Positions 16,161-25,246 of a DNA stretch of 34,870 nt are shown piece after piece. Positions within the stretch are counted from its first letter, which is position 1. Each line of letters begins with the position of its first letter. The notes under the pieces are model-generated. The model did no database searches and was not told the origin of the DNA. It saw only the letters and a list, made by a program, of their open reading frames with translations. Origin of the DNA: Candidatus Gastranaerophilales bacterium (GTDB lineage: Bacteria; Cyanobacteriota; Vampirovibrionia; Gastranaerophilales; Gastranaerophilaceae); contig CALUYN010000019.1 in NCBI GenBank assembly GCA_944325025.1, forward strand, positions 1 to 34,870, written 5' to 3'. Both the position numbers and the translations under genes were made by a program.

Positions 16161-16310
16161 GTCATACATTCGTCAAGATGTTACGCTGCCTCGTAATGAC
16201 AGTTATAAAACGAAACGGACTTATCGTCCTAACGTCTTATCGCCTTATCGACTAAAAAATAAACTCTCTTCACTCTTCACTTAAAAAGACTTATCGTCTT
16301 ATCGACTAAA
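16161..16310. repeat. Further intergenic repeats (TCATTACGAGG-like and TTATCG direct repeats)
   Basis: 16161-16200 reads on the minus strand as GTCATTACGAGGCAGCG..., similar to a common bacterial intergenic repeat. GACTTATCGTC occurs at 16218 and 16288, and CTTATCGACTAAA at 16244 and 16298, as direct copies. No ORF or RNA gene is recognisable between here and the stator gene at 16432; the last 120 nt are AT-rich with no clear promoter consensus. Confidence 0.55.
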
Positions 16311-16431
16311 GAAGAATTGCATTTGCTTATCCCGCCCATCATTGCTGCGCCGAAGGACAAAATAAATTAAGTTTTTGCCTTATTTACAGAATTATGCTAT
16401 ACTTCCAATAAGAGAACTTGACGGAGAGATT

Positions 16432-17337
16432 ATGAACTTAGTACACATTTTTACAGATATTCCAATTCTGATTGTAATATTTACTTTCTTGTTTTCAATT
16501 ATTTACTGTATGAAAAATTATATTTTTGTCAGTAAAAATTTGAAAATATTTCTGGCGTTTATTTCAAGATTTAGAAAAACTGATTTAAATTTCAGGTTTA
16601 AAGAAATTGATGAATGGATGAGTGCAAATCCTTATGTTTCGGCTTTCTGGCTAGAATTTAAAAATACTCTTGTATTTTCTGAATCAGTTGCCTTGAAAGG
16701 TCGTAATAATGATTTAACATACAAAGAGGTTTCTTCTACAGTTCAAAATATTCAAACAACTGTTGACCCTTTATACTTTTTTAATGAAGAAACACTTATA
16801 ACATCCAAGTTTAATAACAAATTGCTGCAGACAGTTCCGACAATTCTGACTGGTTTCGGGCCTTTGTTTACGTTCTTGAACATTGCAATCGCTTTCGGTA
16901 AAATCGACTTTTCATCTCAAGAAAAAACTATTGCATCTGTTGCAGGGTTGATGTCAAGCATGCAGACTGCAGCGTTGGTATCAGTTATTGCGGTAGGTTC
17001 GTCGCTTGTATTTTTGATGTTTGAAAGAATTGCTTTTCAGCTTATGTGCAAAAGACCTCTGTCTGCCTGCGAAGATATAATGGGAAAATTGTTTGATAAC
17101 ATTTCTTCGGAAAAATTCCTGCTTGAACTGCTTAAAGAAACAAAAATTCAGAATAACTCAATTTCCAATTTGATTACTGCTATGCCTCAGCAATTTAAAG
17201 TTGCATTGAATTCCGGTATCGCAAGCAATCTTGTGCCGTATCTTGAAAATTTGATTTTTGGTATTAACCAGATGAACAAAAATGTTAAAGAGGTCGCCAG
17301 AAAAAGCGGAGGAGATGACGTCGATGATTTATTTTAA
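16432..17337 (+). CDS. MotA/TolQ/ExbB-family proton-channel protein (ZorA-like)
   Basis: ATG 16432 has GGAGAG 6 nt upstream and is preferred to an in-frame ATG at 16375. The 301-aa protein has membrane helices at about 9-33, 135-155 and 175-198. The segment VPTILTGFGPLFTFLNIAIAFG followed by SVAGLMSSMQTAALVSVIAVGSSLVF matches the MotA/ExbB/ZorA pattern, in which these helices line the proton path. The cytoplasmic segment between the first two helices is about 100 residues, and the tail after the third about 100. It partners the MotB/OmpA-like protein 18 nt downstream. ZorA in Zorya has a much longer C-terminal tail, and no zorC/D/E follow, so a housekeeping stator role is as likely as defence. 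Confidence 0.78.
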   Translation: MNLVHIFTDIPILIVIFTFLFSIIYCMKNYIFVSKNLKIFLAFISRFRKTDLNFRFKEIDEWMSANPYVSAFWLEFKNTLVFSESVALKGRNNDLTYKEVSSTVQNIQTTVDPLYFFNEETLITSKFNNKLLQTVPTILTGFGPLFTFLNIAIAFGKIDFSSQEKTIASVAGLMSSMQTAALVSVIAVGSSLVFLMFERIAFQLMCKRPLSACEDIMGKLFDNISSEKFLLELLKETKIQNNSISNLITAMPQQFKVALNSGIASNLVPYLENLIFGINQMNKNVKEVARKSGGDDVDDLF

Positions 17338-17355
17338 TATGCAAAGGGGTATACA

Positions 17356-18054
17356 ATGGCTCTGATGCTTAGAAAAACCGCTCAGGCTGAAGGCGACAAT
17401 AATATCTTCTGGACAACGATGGCAGACTTGCTTCTCGGTCTGGCAATTATTTTTATGACTCTGTTTGTCCTTGCTATGACAGGGTTCACACAACAGTCAC
17501 TGGAGCAGAAAAAGCATCAGATTGAAGTTAACAAAGAGCTAATTGAGAACCTCAAAAAAGAAAATATAGATGCGGAAGTTGATCCTATGACCGGGGATAT
17601 AAAAATTTCTGATCTTGAACTTTTTGAGGTTGGAAGTTACAATCTTTCGCCAAAAGGGAAAGCTTATCTGGATAAACTTGTCCCTATTTATATAAACACT
17701 ATTTTTTCTAAAACAGAACTTATTGATGAGATTGATAATATTATCATTCAGGGACATACAGACAGCCAGTCTTTTTCCGGGATTAAAGATCCTGATATGC
17801 AGTATATGAAAAATATGGAACTGAGTTTGCAGAGGGCAAATTCGGTTGCGGCTTATATGTTCAATACAAATATAGATAAGCAGTATAACCAAAAATTGAA
17901 AAAAATACTTGTTGTTGAAGGTAAAAGTTATTCTGAACCAATATTGACTGACGGTAAGGAAGATTACAATAAAAGCAGACGTGTAGAAATGCGTTTGAAA
18001 GTTAAAAAACTTGATATTACGGACATATTCTTTAATGAGATACAACATTTATGA
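17356..18054 (+). CDS. MotB/ZorB-like stator protein with OmpA-type peptidoglycan-binding domain
   Basis: The 232-aa protein has a single N-terminal membrane helix (about 17-44), [23 protein letters not shown], with the proton-accepting aspartate at D24 as in MotB. A short charged coil (45-70) leads to an OmpA-like domain: GHTD at 133-136, [13 protein letters not shown] from 156 and RRVEMRL from 208, the peptidoglycan-binding motifs. The pair with the preceding gene makes a complete ion-driven stator unit (5:2 in known systems). AAAGGGG lies upstream of ATG 17356. The stop overlaps the next start by 4 nt (ATGA), implying translational coupling with UPF0210. What the stator drives is unknown; no flagellar genes are here. 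Confidence 0.82.
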   Translation: MALMLRKTAQAEGDNNIFWTTMADLLLGLAIIFMTLFVLAMTGFTQQSLEQKKHQIEVNKELIENLKKENIDAEVDPMTGDIKISDLELFEVGSYNLSPKGKAYLDKLVPIYINTIFSKTELIDEIDNIIIQGHTDSQSFSGIKDPDMQYMKNMELSLQRANSVAAYMFNTNIDKQYNQKLKKILVVEGKSYSEPILTDGKEDYNKSRRVEMRLKVKKLDITDIFFNEIQHL

Positions 18055-19412
18055 TTGATACAACAGGAATTCTAGAAACAATAAATATGATAAAGCTGTA
18101 TAACCTTGATATCAGAACGGTTACTATGGCGATAAGTTTGAGGGACTGCATTGATTCTGACATTGATGTGGTCTGCGAAAAAATTTATAAAAAAATTACT
18201 TCTTATGCAAAAAATCTTGTTGAATACGCAAATGAGTTTGAAAATGAATATTCTATTCCGATAGTAAATAAAAGAATTTCTGTTACACCTATATCTATAA
18301 TCGGTGAATCATGCAGCAATCCTGATTATGTAAAAATTGCAAAAACTCTTGACAGGGCTGCTAAAGATGTTGGCGTTAATTTTGTCGGCGGTTTTTCGGC
18401 ACTTGTTGAAAAAGGGATGACAAGAGGGGACAAACTCTTGATTGAAAGTATTCCCGAAGCTCTCTCGCAGACAGAATGTTTGTGTTCATCAATAAATGTG
18501 GCTTCATCAAAGGCCGGAATTAACATGGATGCTGTTTTAAAGATGGCGGAAATTATTAAAAAATCTGCAGAATTGACAAAAGATTCTGACGGCATCGGCG
18601 CTGCGAAACTCGTTGTATTTTGTAATTCACCGGGTGATAACCCTTTTATGGCAGGAGCTTTTTGCGGTTTTGGCGAACCTGAATGCGCCTTAAATGTCGG
18701 AGTATCAGGCCCCGGAGTGGTGAGAGCAGCAATTGAATCTCTTGACAAAGACGCTGATATGAGCGAACTGGCAAACAAAATTAAGCATATTGCATATAAA
18801 ATTACATCAACCGGAGAGCTTGTCGGCAGAAAACTTGCTGCAAAATTAGGTATTCCTTTCGGTGTAATTGATTTATCACTTGCCCCTACTCCTGCTGTAG
18901 GTGATAGTGTTGCAGGTATTTTTCAGGCAATGGGTTTGGAGCATGCAGGAGCACACGGGACAACTGCGGCACTTGCAATGCTGAATGATGCAGTTAAAAA
19001 AGGCGGAATTATGGCAAGTTCGCATGTCGGCGGACTTTCAGGGGCTTTTATCCCTGTTTCAGAAGATGCGGGAATGATTGAGGCTGCTTCAAACGGTTAT
19101 TTGACTTTTGATAAGTTAGAGGCTATGACATCTGTATGTTCTGTTGGTCTTGATATGATTGCAATTCCCGGAGATACTCCGGTTGAAACCGTTGCCGGAA
19201 TTATTGCCGATGAAATGGCTATAGGAATGATTAATAAAAAGACAACAGCTGTTAGAATTATTCCAGTTGCGGGAAAGAATATAGGAGATGAAGTTGTTTA
19301 CGGAGGATTATTGGGAAAAGCACCTATAATGGCTGTAAATAATTTATCTTCATCAAAGTTTGTCCGCAGAGGAGGAAGAATTCCGGCGCCGATACACAGT
19401 TTAAATAATTAA
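18051..19412 (+). CDS. UPF0210 / PFL-family (DUF711) protein
   Basis: The 453-aa protein has the usual length and blocks of the UPF0210 family: [11 protein letters not shown] near the start, [54 protein letters not shown] and [22 protein letters not shown] glycyl-radical-like (PFL) fold has been reported for the family, but its reaction is unknown to me. It usually travels with a small ACT-domain partner (UPF0237); none is present here. Instead it overlaps the stator gene by 4 nt, an unusual coupling. Confidence 0.9.
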   Translation: MIDTTGILETINMIKLYNLDIRTVTMAISLRDCIDSDIDVVCEKIYKKITSYAKNLVEYANEFENEYSIPIVNKRISVTPISIIGESCSNPDYVKIAKTLDRAAKDVGVNFVGGFSALVEKGMTRGDKLLIESIPEALSQTECLCSSINVASSKAGINMDAVLKMAEIIKKSAELTKDSDGIGAAKLVVFCNSPGDNPFMAGAFCGFGEPECALNVGVSGPGVVRAAIESLDKDADMSELANKIKHIAYKITSTGELVGRKLAAKLGIPFGVIDLSLAPTPAVGDSVAGIFQAMGLEHAGAHGTTAALAMLNDAVKKGGIMASSHVGGLSGAFIPVSEDAGMIEAASNGYLTFDKLEAMTSVCSVGLDMIAIPGDTPVETVAGIIADEMAIGMINKKTTAVRIIPVAGKNIGDEVVYGGLLGKAPIMAVNNLSSSKFVRRGGRIPAPIHSLNN

Positions 19413-19427
19413 ATGAAAGATGATTAA

Positions 19428-19754
19428 ATGGGAAGAAATTTAAAAGAACTAACAGATTCTTTAAAGGACTATGTTATTGATCAGCAGTCTGATGCTCACA
19501 ATAAAGGAAATCTGAAAAAAGAAAGATATAATAATTTAAAACTGACTATGGATATGGCTAAAAATTCCAGTCCGCATGTTGTTATTAGTATAGGAATGTC
19601 TGAAGCAGAATTTAATATAAGATCAGGCGATAAAAATAATGGCGGTCTTGGCCCTGATGAAAAGTATGTTTTCAGATGGATGGGTCGAGCAGATACCTTA
19701 CCTGACTTGAATGACTGTTGGAATGAATTGGCTAGAGAAAACGGTCGTGGGTAA
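19428..19754 (+). CDS. Hypothetical protein, 108 aa
   Basis: I do not recognise this protein. It is soluble and charged, with an N-terminal helical segment (LKELTDSLKDYVIDQQSDAHNKGNLKKERYN as a pattern) and a C-terminal part, HVVISIGMSEAEFNIRSGDKN...KYVFRWMGRADTLPDLNDCW. It follows UPF0210 by 15 nt on the same strand and may be its operon partner. The Shine-Dalgarno (GAAAGATGA) is weak. It ends 5 nt before the convergent uvrC. Confidence 0.6.
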   Translation: MGRNLKELTDSLKDYVIDQQSDAHNKGNLKKERYNNLKLTMDMAKNSSPHVVISIGMSEAEFNIRSGDKNNGGLGPDEKYVFRWMGRADTLPDLNDCWNELARENGRG

Positions 19755-19759
19755 TTTAA

Positions 19760-21421
19760 TTAATCTTTTTTTATCATACTTTTAGAACGTAACTTTCTGT
19801 GATATGTGATAGCAAATCTGTGTGCTTCATCTCTTATTCTCTGGAAAAGGAAGAGTGCACTGGAATTCCTCGGTAAAATGACAGGTTTTGACTGCTTTGG
19901 CAGGAAGACTTCTTCATGTTTTTTTGCAAGACTTACAACATCTATACCTTTTACACCTAAACCTTCTATTATTTCCATAACGCTTGAAAGCTGGCCTTTA
20001 CCACCGTCAATTATAATTAAATCAGGCTTTTCCCATTTTGCTTCCCCGAGATGCGACAGTCTGCGTGTTAAAACCTCTTTCATTGATAGAAAATCGTCAG
20101 GTTTACCTTCTGTCATACGGACTTTAAATTTTCTGTATTCTGATTTTTTAGGCAGGCCGTTTATGAAGGTTACCATTGAAGCAACAGTATTTGTACCCTG
20201 AATATGTGAGATATCGTAACATTCCATTCTGTGCGGAAAGTTTTTAAGCTGTAATTTTTCTGCAAGATAGGAGCCTATTTCATTAAAGTCATCTCTGATT
20301 TTGGACATTTTTGAAATTTTTGCGTTATCCAGAACAACTTTTGCATTTTTATCCGCAAGCATTTGGAGTTCTTTCCCTTGAGCTGATTTGCCGTAGCTGA
20401 TTTTAACTTTTTTCTGCGCAAGAATTTCAAGCCATTCTTCATATAAAGCTTTTTCGCCTATTGCTTCAAGTTCGTTTGAAACAATTTTATCAGGATACTC
20501 AAGTTTGAGGGTGCTGTAGTATTCTTTGAAGAAAGTTGCAAAAAATTCTGTTTTGTCTTCTTCTTCAACCTCATATACAAAATCTTTTTTATCAATAAGT
20601 CGTCCCTCGCGTATCATAAGGATTACAATAACAAATATACCCTCTTCTGACATAAATGAAATTATGTCTTCGTTTAATTTTGTGTTTTCGTAGACGACTT
20701 TTTGTTTTTCAAGGGTTTTTACAAGGTCGTTGTAGCTGTCGCGCAGTTTTGCAGCTTTTTCAAACTGGAGGCTGTCAGAATACTTTTGCATCTGTTCTTT
20801 TATTTGTTTTAAAAGTTCGGACTGTTTACCTGACAAAAATAATTCTGCCTGTTTGACTAAATTTTTGTATTCTTCTGACGTAACTTTATTTTGGCACGGA
20901 GCCATACAGCGTCCTATCTGGTAATACAGGCAGGGACGGTCTTTAAATTTCGGAGTTTTGCACTGTTTTAAAGGAAAAATCTTTTTTAAAAAATCAAGAG
21001 TTGCATGCATTGCTCGAATATCTGTATAAGGCCCGTAATATCTTCCCTTTTCAGGGTTCATGTTTTTTTTGCGTACGATGGTAATTCTCGGAAAATCTTC
21101 ATCAGTAATCAGAAAATATGGATACTTTTTATCATCTTTTAAAAGAATATTATATTTTGGCTTATATTTTTTTATTAAGTGGCTTTCAAGGATTAGAGCT
21201 TCAACCTCTGTATTTGTGATTATGTATTCAAGCCGTTCAATCTGCGAAACAAGCACATTAACTTTTACGCTGTCATGTTTTCTGTTAAAGTAACTCATAA
21301 CACGGCGTTTGAGGATTTTTGCTTTGCCTACATAAATTACTTCCCCGTCTTTGTTAAAATATATATAACATCCGGGAAGTGATGGTAGAAGTTTTAAAGT
21401 TTGTTTCAATTCATTATTCAT
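19760..21421 (-). CDS. uvrC: Excinuclease ABC subunit C (UvrC), lacking the C-terminal HhH domain
   Basis: The 553-aa protein has the GIY-YIG nuclease domain (LPGCYIYFNKDGEVIYVGKAKILKRRV), the cysteine motif with MAPCQNK, the UVR motif that binds UvrB (LQFEKAAKLRD, about 215-250) and the RNase H-like C-terminal nuclease (YDISHIQGTNTVASMVTF, LIIIDGGKGQLSSV, RDEAHRFAITYHRKLR). It makes the dual incisions in nucleotide excision repair. It stops 7 residues or so after RKLRSK, where family members continue with a (HhH)2 DNA-binding domain of about 55 residues. Downstream DNA holds no continuation; the next gene begins 5 nt away. A TATAAT box lies 7 nt from the ATG and there is no Shine-Dalgarno, suggesting a leaderless mRNA. 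Confidence 0.93.
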   Translation of the reverse strand: MNNELKQTLKLLPSLPGCYIYFNKDGEVIYVGKAKILKRRVMSYFNRKHDSVKVNVLVSQIERLEYIITNTEVEALILESHLIKKYKPKYNILLKDDKKYPYFLITDEDFPRITIVRKKNMNPEKGRYYGPYTDIRAMHATLDFLKKIFPLKQCKTPKFKDRPCLYYQIGRCMAPCQNKVTSEEYKNLVKQAELFLSGKQSELLKQIKEQMQKYSDSLQFEKAAKLRDSYNDLVKTLEKQKVVYENTKLNEDIISFMSEEGIFVIVILMIREGRLIDKKDFVYEVEEEDKTEFFATFFKEYYSTLKLEYPDKIVSNELEAIGEKALYEEWLEILAQKKVKISYGKSAQGKELQMLADKNAKVVLDNAKISKMSKIRDDFNEIGSYLAEKLQLKNFPHRMECYDISHIQGTNTVASMVTFINGLPKKSEYRKFKVRMTEGKPDDFLSMKEVLTRRLSHLGEAKWEKPDLIIIDGGKGQLSSVMEIIEGLGVKGIDVVSLAKKHEEVFLPKQSKPVILPRNSSALFLFQRIRDEAHRFAITYHRKLRSKSMIKKD

Positions 21422-21428
21422 TAATTTT

Positions 21429-21437
21429 ATTATATCA
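21429..21437 (-). promoter_or_regulatory. Extended -10 promoter of uvrC
   Basis: On the minus strand TGATATAAT is followed by 7 nt and then the uvrC ATG. The extended -10 (TGnTATAAT) needs no strong -35. Transcription should start at or within a few nt of the ATG. Confidence 0.6.
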
Positions 21438-21492
21438 TAGTATTGATACGCAGGATTGAAAAAAATAAATGTGTCAATTATAATGAAGAAAG

Positions 21493-21909
21493 ATGATATC
21501 GGAATTAAGAAAAGGATTTTTAATATTTTTGGCTATAGTCAATTTTCTGTGTATTCCTGTATTTGGGGCTCAGAAACCTCCTGTTTGGGAAGATTTTTGC
21601 CCGAAGGGGTTGGAAAATGCTGAATATAAAGAAATTCAATGGTTTTGGCCTGAAGGTACAAAGTCAACACAATCCATATATAATTACTGGGCAAAACGTC
21701 GTGAAGAATTCAAAGCCGGACTTGCTGAATGCAATGATATAGAAGGCGGTGTGAATTACAGCTGCTATGAAAATTTGAAAGAAAGACAGCTTTTTGTAAA
21801 TGAGCAGTATAATAAAGATATCAAACAAAAACAGATAACAAACCAGATATGGCTCGATGACCACGATAAAGGGTCAAAACCTATTATGATTAATATTTTT
21901 ATGAAGTAG
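21493..21909 (+). CDS. Small secreted protein of unknown function
   Basis: I do not recognise this 138-aa protein. Residues 1-25 are a Sec signal peptide (KGFLIFLAIVNFLCIPVFGAQ, cleavage likely after GA). The mature part has four cysteines or so (DFCPKG, AECND, YSCYEN), possibly disulphide-bonded, and many aromatic residues. It is divergent from uvrC, with 71 nt between. A GAAGAAAG stretch precedes the ATG closely, a weak ribosome site. No terminator is evident after it. Confidence 0.6.
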   Translation: MISELRKGFLIFLAIVNFLCIPVFGAQKPPVWEDFCPKGLENAEYKEIQWFWPEGTKSTQSIYNYWAKRREEFKAGLAECNDIEGGVNYSCYENLKERQLFVNEQYNKDIKQKQITNQIWLDDHDKGSKPIMINIFMK

Positions 21910-22002
21910 GATGCGAATTTTTATATTTCCATTGCAATGGCTGTAATGTTTGTATTAACATGTAACGAAATGTAAATATAAATTTTAATATGCCTGAAAC
22001 CC

Positions 22003-22038
22003 TGATATACTGCCCTATAGGATAGGATAGGATAGGAT
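22003..22038 (+). promoter_or_regulatory. Extended -10 promoter followed by four ATAGG tandem repeats
   Basis: TGATATACT at 22003-22011 is an extended -10 box. The expected start point falls at about 22018, inside four perfect ATAGG pentamers (22017-22036) followed by AT. The transcript of the 22126 gene would therefore begin within a copy-number-variable pentanucleotide repeat and have a 5' leader of about 110 nt. Confidence 0.45.
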
Positions 22039-22125
22039 GTATTGCGCTCTTGTCAATATTTTTACTCTAATTGTTTTTATAAAAAGGTAAGGGAAATCGT
22101 TTTTTAAAGAAAGGAAAGGTTTATT

Positions 22126-22488
22126 ATGTCAAAAGTTTCAATGTTACAATCGGGTGTTAGAGCATTTGCTAATGCCGTAAAAAAAACTGCAATTAAAGAT
22201 AAAAAATTTGCAGAAGAACTTGTATATATGCATGGTATAAAATCCGAAATTACACCGAAAGCTCTGCGTGGGATAACAAAAGATATGTTTGACAAAGGCG
22301 GAAAGTTAACTGAAAAAGGTAAAAATGAAGTTACAAGACTAATTAAAGAATTAAATCTGCCAGAAAATGCAACCTGGGAAGAAGCCCTTGGAGCATTAAG
22401 ACGTTACAAAGAAAATTTACCAAAAATTGAAATCCCCCAATTACCTAAATTCGATTTTAAAAAGATAACAGACAAGTTTAAAATGTAG
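22126..22488 (+). CDS. Hypothetical small basic helical protein
   Basis: I do not recognise this 120-aa protein. It is rich in lysine and helical (GVRAFANAVKKTAIKDKKFAEELVYM...), with a proline-rich hinge near the C terminus (LPKIEIPQLPKFDFKKITDKF). It has no signal peptide or membrane helix. A strong AAGGAAAGG ribosome site precedes ATG 22126, and a bidirectional terminator follows directly. It therefore stands as a single-gene transcript with its own promoter. Confidence 0.65.
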   Translation: MSKVSMLQSGVRAFANAVKKTAIKDKKFAEELVYMHGIKSEITPKALRGITKDMFDKGGKLTEKGKNEVTRLIKELNLPENATWEEALGALRRYKENLPKIEIPQLPKFDFKKITDKFKM

Positions 22489-22492
22489 ATAT

Positions 22493-22520
22493 AAAAAAGC
22501 GGGATAAAACCCGCTTTTTT
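22493..22520. terminator. Bidirectional terminator between the 22126 gene and gyrA
   Basis: AAAAAAGCGGG (22493-22503) pairs with CCCGCTTTTTT (22510-22520) over the loop ATAAAA. The A and T runs serve as U tracts on both strands. The gyrA stop codon overlaps its last two bases. Confidence 0.92.
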
Positions 22521-25080
22521 ATTTGTCTATATTTTCATCTAACAGACTTGTCTGAGAAATATTGCTTTGAGCTTCCTGTGCATCCATTGCCGCAACATCT
22601 TTTTTAACCTGTTCGTCTTCGTCAGGGTTGACTATTTTGTTTACTGACACAACAGTATCGTTGTCTGTCAGGTTCTGTGCTCTGACACCTGTTGCAGGAC
22701 GTCCCTGACGTGAGATTGAACCTGCATTCAATCTTGTGACAACACCGTTTGCGGTTACCATCATAATGTCATCGGATTCTTTAACAATTGTCAGCGCAAC
22801 AAGTTTTGATGAAGTTGATTTAAATTTCGTTGCGATAAGACCTATTCCGCCTCTGTTCTGGCTTCTGAATTCGGATAATTTTGTACGTTTGCCAAATCCG
22901 TCAGACGTTACAACAAGTAAATCAGCGTCATAATCTCTTGGTACAATGTCGCAGCCTACGATTTCATCGCCTGAACGTAATTTCATTGATGTAACCCCTC
23001 TTGCGCTTCTGCCCAGAGGTCTTAAATCTTCAATCGGGAAGCGGATTGCCATACCGCATGATGTTCCGATAATAATTTCATCTCTTGCGGTTGCAAGTTT
23101 TACCCAGTCGAGTTCGTCGTTTTCTTCCAGACCGATTGCGATAATTCCGTTTCTTCTGATATTTGAGAAGTTATCTAGCTCAATTCGTTTGATATAGCCT
23201 TTTTTAGTCAGCATAATCAAATTCAAATCATGCGAGAAGTTACTTACAGGTACGACTGCCGTAATTCTTTCATCCTGATCTATCGGAAGAACATTGACGA
23301 TTGGCAGACCTTTTGCCTGACGTCCGCCTTCAGGGAAGTCATAGACATTCAGGCTGTAAACAGTTCCTTTTGATGAGAAGAACAGAACTTTATCATGCAT
23401 CATTGCTGTGAAGAAGTGCTGAATATCGTCATCTTCTTTTGTTTTCATTCCTGATTTGCCGCGTGTTGCACGGTTTTGTCTTTCAAATGTATCAAGCGAG
23501 ATACGTTTGAGATATCCCTGATGGGTGATAAATACTGCCATTGGAGTATTCGGAGTTAAATCTTCAATTGTAACTTCGCCCTGCTCCGGCAGAATTTGAG
23601 TTTTTCTGTCATCGCCGTATTTTTCTTTGTCTTCAAGAAGTTCGCCTTTGATAATGTCAAGAATTTTTTGGCGGCTTGCTAAGATGTCTTCGTATTCTGC
23701 GATTTTCTTAACAAGTTCATCATATTCTGCTTTAACTTTATCCTGTTCCAATCCTGTCAATCTTCTTAATTGCATTTCAAGGATTGCGTTAGCCTGATCT
23801 GCGTCAAGCCCGAATCTGCTCATCAAGCCGTTTCTTGCATCATCTGTAGTTTTTGATTTTTTGATAAGTTCAATAACTTCATCAATTGAACCAAGTGCAA
23901 TAATCAAACCTGCTAAAATGTGTGCTCTGATTTTAGCTTTTTTCAGGAAGAAAATAGTTCTTCTTGTAACAATTTCAACTCTGTGTTCTACAAATTCTGA
24001 TAACACCTCATACAAATTCATCAATCTGGGTTGCTTACCGCACAATGCCAGCATGTTAACCCCGAAAGTTGTAGCAAGTTGGGTGTATTTGAATAAATTG
24101 TTTTTAACGACATCAGGTTTTGCGTCACGTTTAAGTTCAATAACAATACGCATACCCTCTCTGTCGGATTCATCCCTGATATCTGAAATACCTGTAATTC
24201 TTTGATCTTTAACAAGCTCTGCAATTTTTTCAATTAAAACGGATTTGTTTACCTGATAAGGGATTTCTGTAACAACTATTGCAGTACGTCCCTGACGGCC
24301 ACCTCCGCCTGCGATTTCTTCAAAACTTGCAACAGCCTGCATTTTGATAGAACCTCTACCTGTTTCGTAAGCTTGCTTGATATCATTTAGTCCGATGATA
24401 GTTGCAGCTGTAGGGAAATCAGGGCCTTTTACATATTCCATAAGTTCCGATACCGTGATATTGGGATTATCAATCAGGGCGATTGTTCCGTCAACGATTT
24501 CACAAAGGTTATGCGGCGGAATATTTGTAGCCATACCGACAGCAATACCTGAACATCCGTTAAGTAATAACATTGGAAGTCTTACAGGCAGAACTGAAGG
24601 TTCCTGTAATGAACCGTCGAAGTTCGGTTCAAATTCAACAGTTTCACAATCAATATCAGCAAGCATAGATTGGGTAATCTTGTGCATTCTAGCTTCTGTA
24701 TAACGCATTGCAGCTGCACCGTCACCATCTACGGAACCAAAGTTTCCGTGACCGTCTACGGTTAAGTAACGAGTAGAAAAATCTTGAGCCATACGAACTA
24801 ATGCTTCGTATACTGCTATATCACCGTGAGGGTGATATTTACCTAATACTTCACCGACAATACGGGCACATTTCTTAAAAGGTTTATCGGGAGTCATTCC
24901 AAGTTCGTTCATCGCATACAAAATACGTCTATGAACAGGTTTTAAACCGTCCCTGACATCCGGCAGTGCACGTCCTACGATTACACTCATAGCATAATCT
25001 ATATATGAACGTTTCATCTCTTCTCTTATATTTACAGGAACAATTTTCCCGTCAGCAAACATGTTTTGTTGATTGCTCAT
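22519..25080 (-). CDS. gyrA: DNA gyrase subunit A
   Basis: The 853-aa protein has the GyrA breakage-reunion domain: [40 protein letters not shown] and the DNA-attached tyrosine in [10 protein letters not shown]. The C-terminal beta-pinwheel follows from about 520. With GyrB it introduces negative supercoils. The GyrA box, normally QRRGGKG, reads QNRATRG at 535-541, missing both glycines; a QNRGGIG occurs in a later blade. A weak wrapping activity or a ParC-like role is therefore possible, but length and tail favour GyrA. A short acidic tail ends the protein. GyrB is not in the window. Confidence 0.92.
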   Translation of the reverse strand: MSNQQNMFADGKIVPVNIREEMKRSYIDYAMSVIVGRALPDVRDGLKPVHRRILYAMNELGMTPDKPFKKCARIVGEVLGKYHPHGDIAVYEALVRMAQDFSTRYLTVDGHGNFGSVDGDGAAAMRYTEARMHKITQSMLADIDCETVEFEPNFDGSLQEPSVLPVRLPMLLLNGCSGIAVGMATNIPPHNLCEIVDGTIALIDNPNITVSELMEYVKGPDFPTAATIIGLNDIKQAYETGRGSIKMQAVASFEEIAGGGGRQGRTAIVVTEIPYQVNKSVLIEKIAELVKDQRITGISDIRDESDREGMRIVIELKRDAKPDVVKNNLFKYTQLATTFGVNMLALCGKQPRLMNLYEVLSEFVEHRVEIVTRRTIFFLKKAKIRAHILAGLIIALGSIDEVIELIKKSKTTDDARNGLMSRFGLDADQANAILEMQLRRLTGLEQDKVKAEYDELVKKIAEYEDILASRQKILDIIKGELLEDKEKYGDDRKTQILPEQGEVTIEDLTPNTPMAVFITHQGYLKRISLDTFERQNRATRGKSGMKTKEDDDIQHFFTAMMHDKVLFFSSKGTVYSLNVYDFPEGGRQAKGLPIVNVLPIDQDERITAVVPVSNFSHDLNLIMLTKKGYIKRIELDNFSNIRRNGIIAIGLEENDELDWVKLATARDEIIIGTSCGMAIRFPIEDLRPLGRSARGVTSMKLRSGDEIVGCDIVPRDYDADLLVVTSDGFGKRTKLSEFRSQNRGGIGLIATKFKSTSSKLVALTIVKESDDIMMVTANGVVTRLNAGSISRQGRPATGVRAQNLTDNDTVVSVNKIVNPDEDEQVKKDVAAMDAQEAQSNISQTSLLDENIDK

Positions 25081-25246
25081 GTTTTCCTACCCCTCTGTAT
25101 TCATTAATAATTGATTTTTTGTCATGTAAGGGTTTATTTCCCTTGATAACATTGTATCACAAACACATGTAATTGAGTAATTTTAAACTAATCTTTACAA
25201 TAATAAATTTTTACAAAGGAGTAATATAGATGTTGATGTATTGTTT

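Noticed and set aside
16432-18054. Complete Zorya defence system
   Set aside because: Only the ZorA/ZorB-like pair is present; no ZorC, ZorD helicase or ZorE follows, and the MotA-like tail is short.
19700-19762. Frameshift hiding the UvrC HhH domain
   Set aside because: I read the downstream DNA in all minus-strand frames and found no helix-hairpin-helix coding; the space is taken by the convergent gene.
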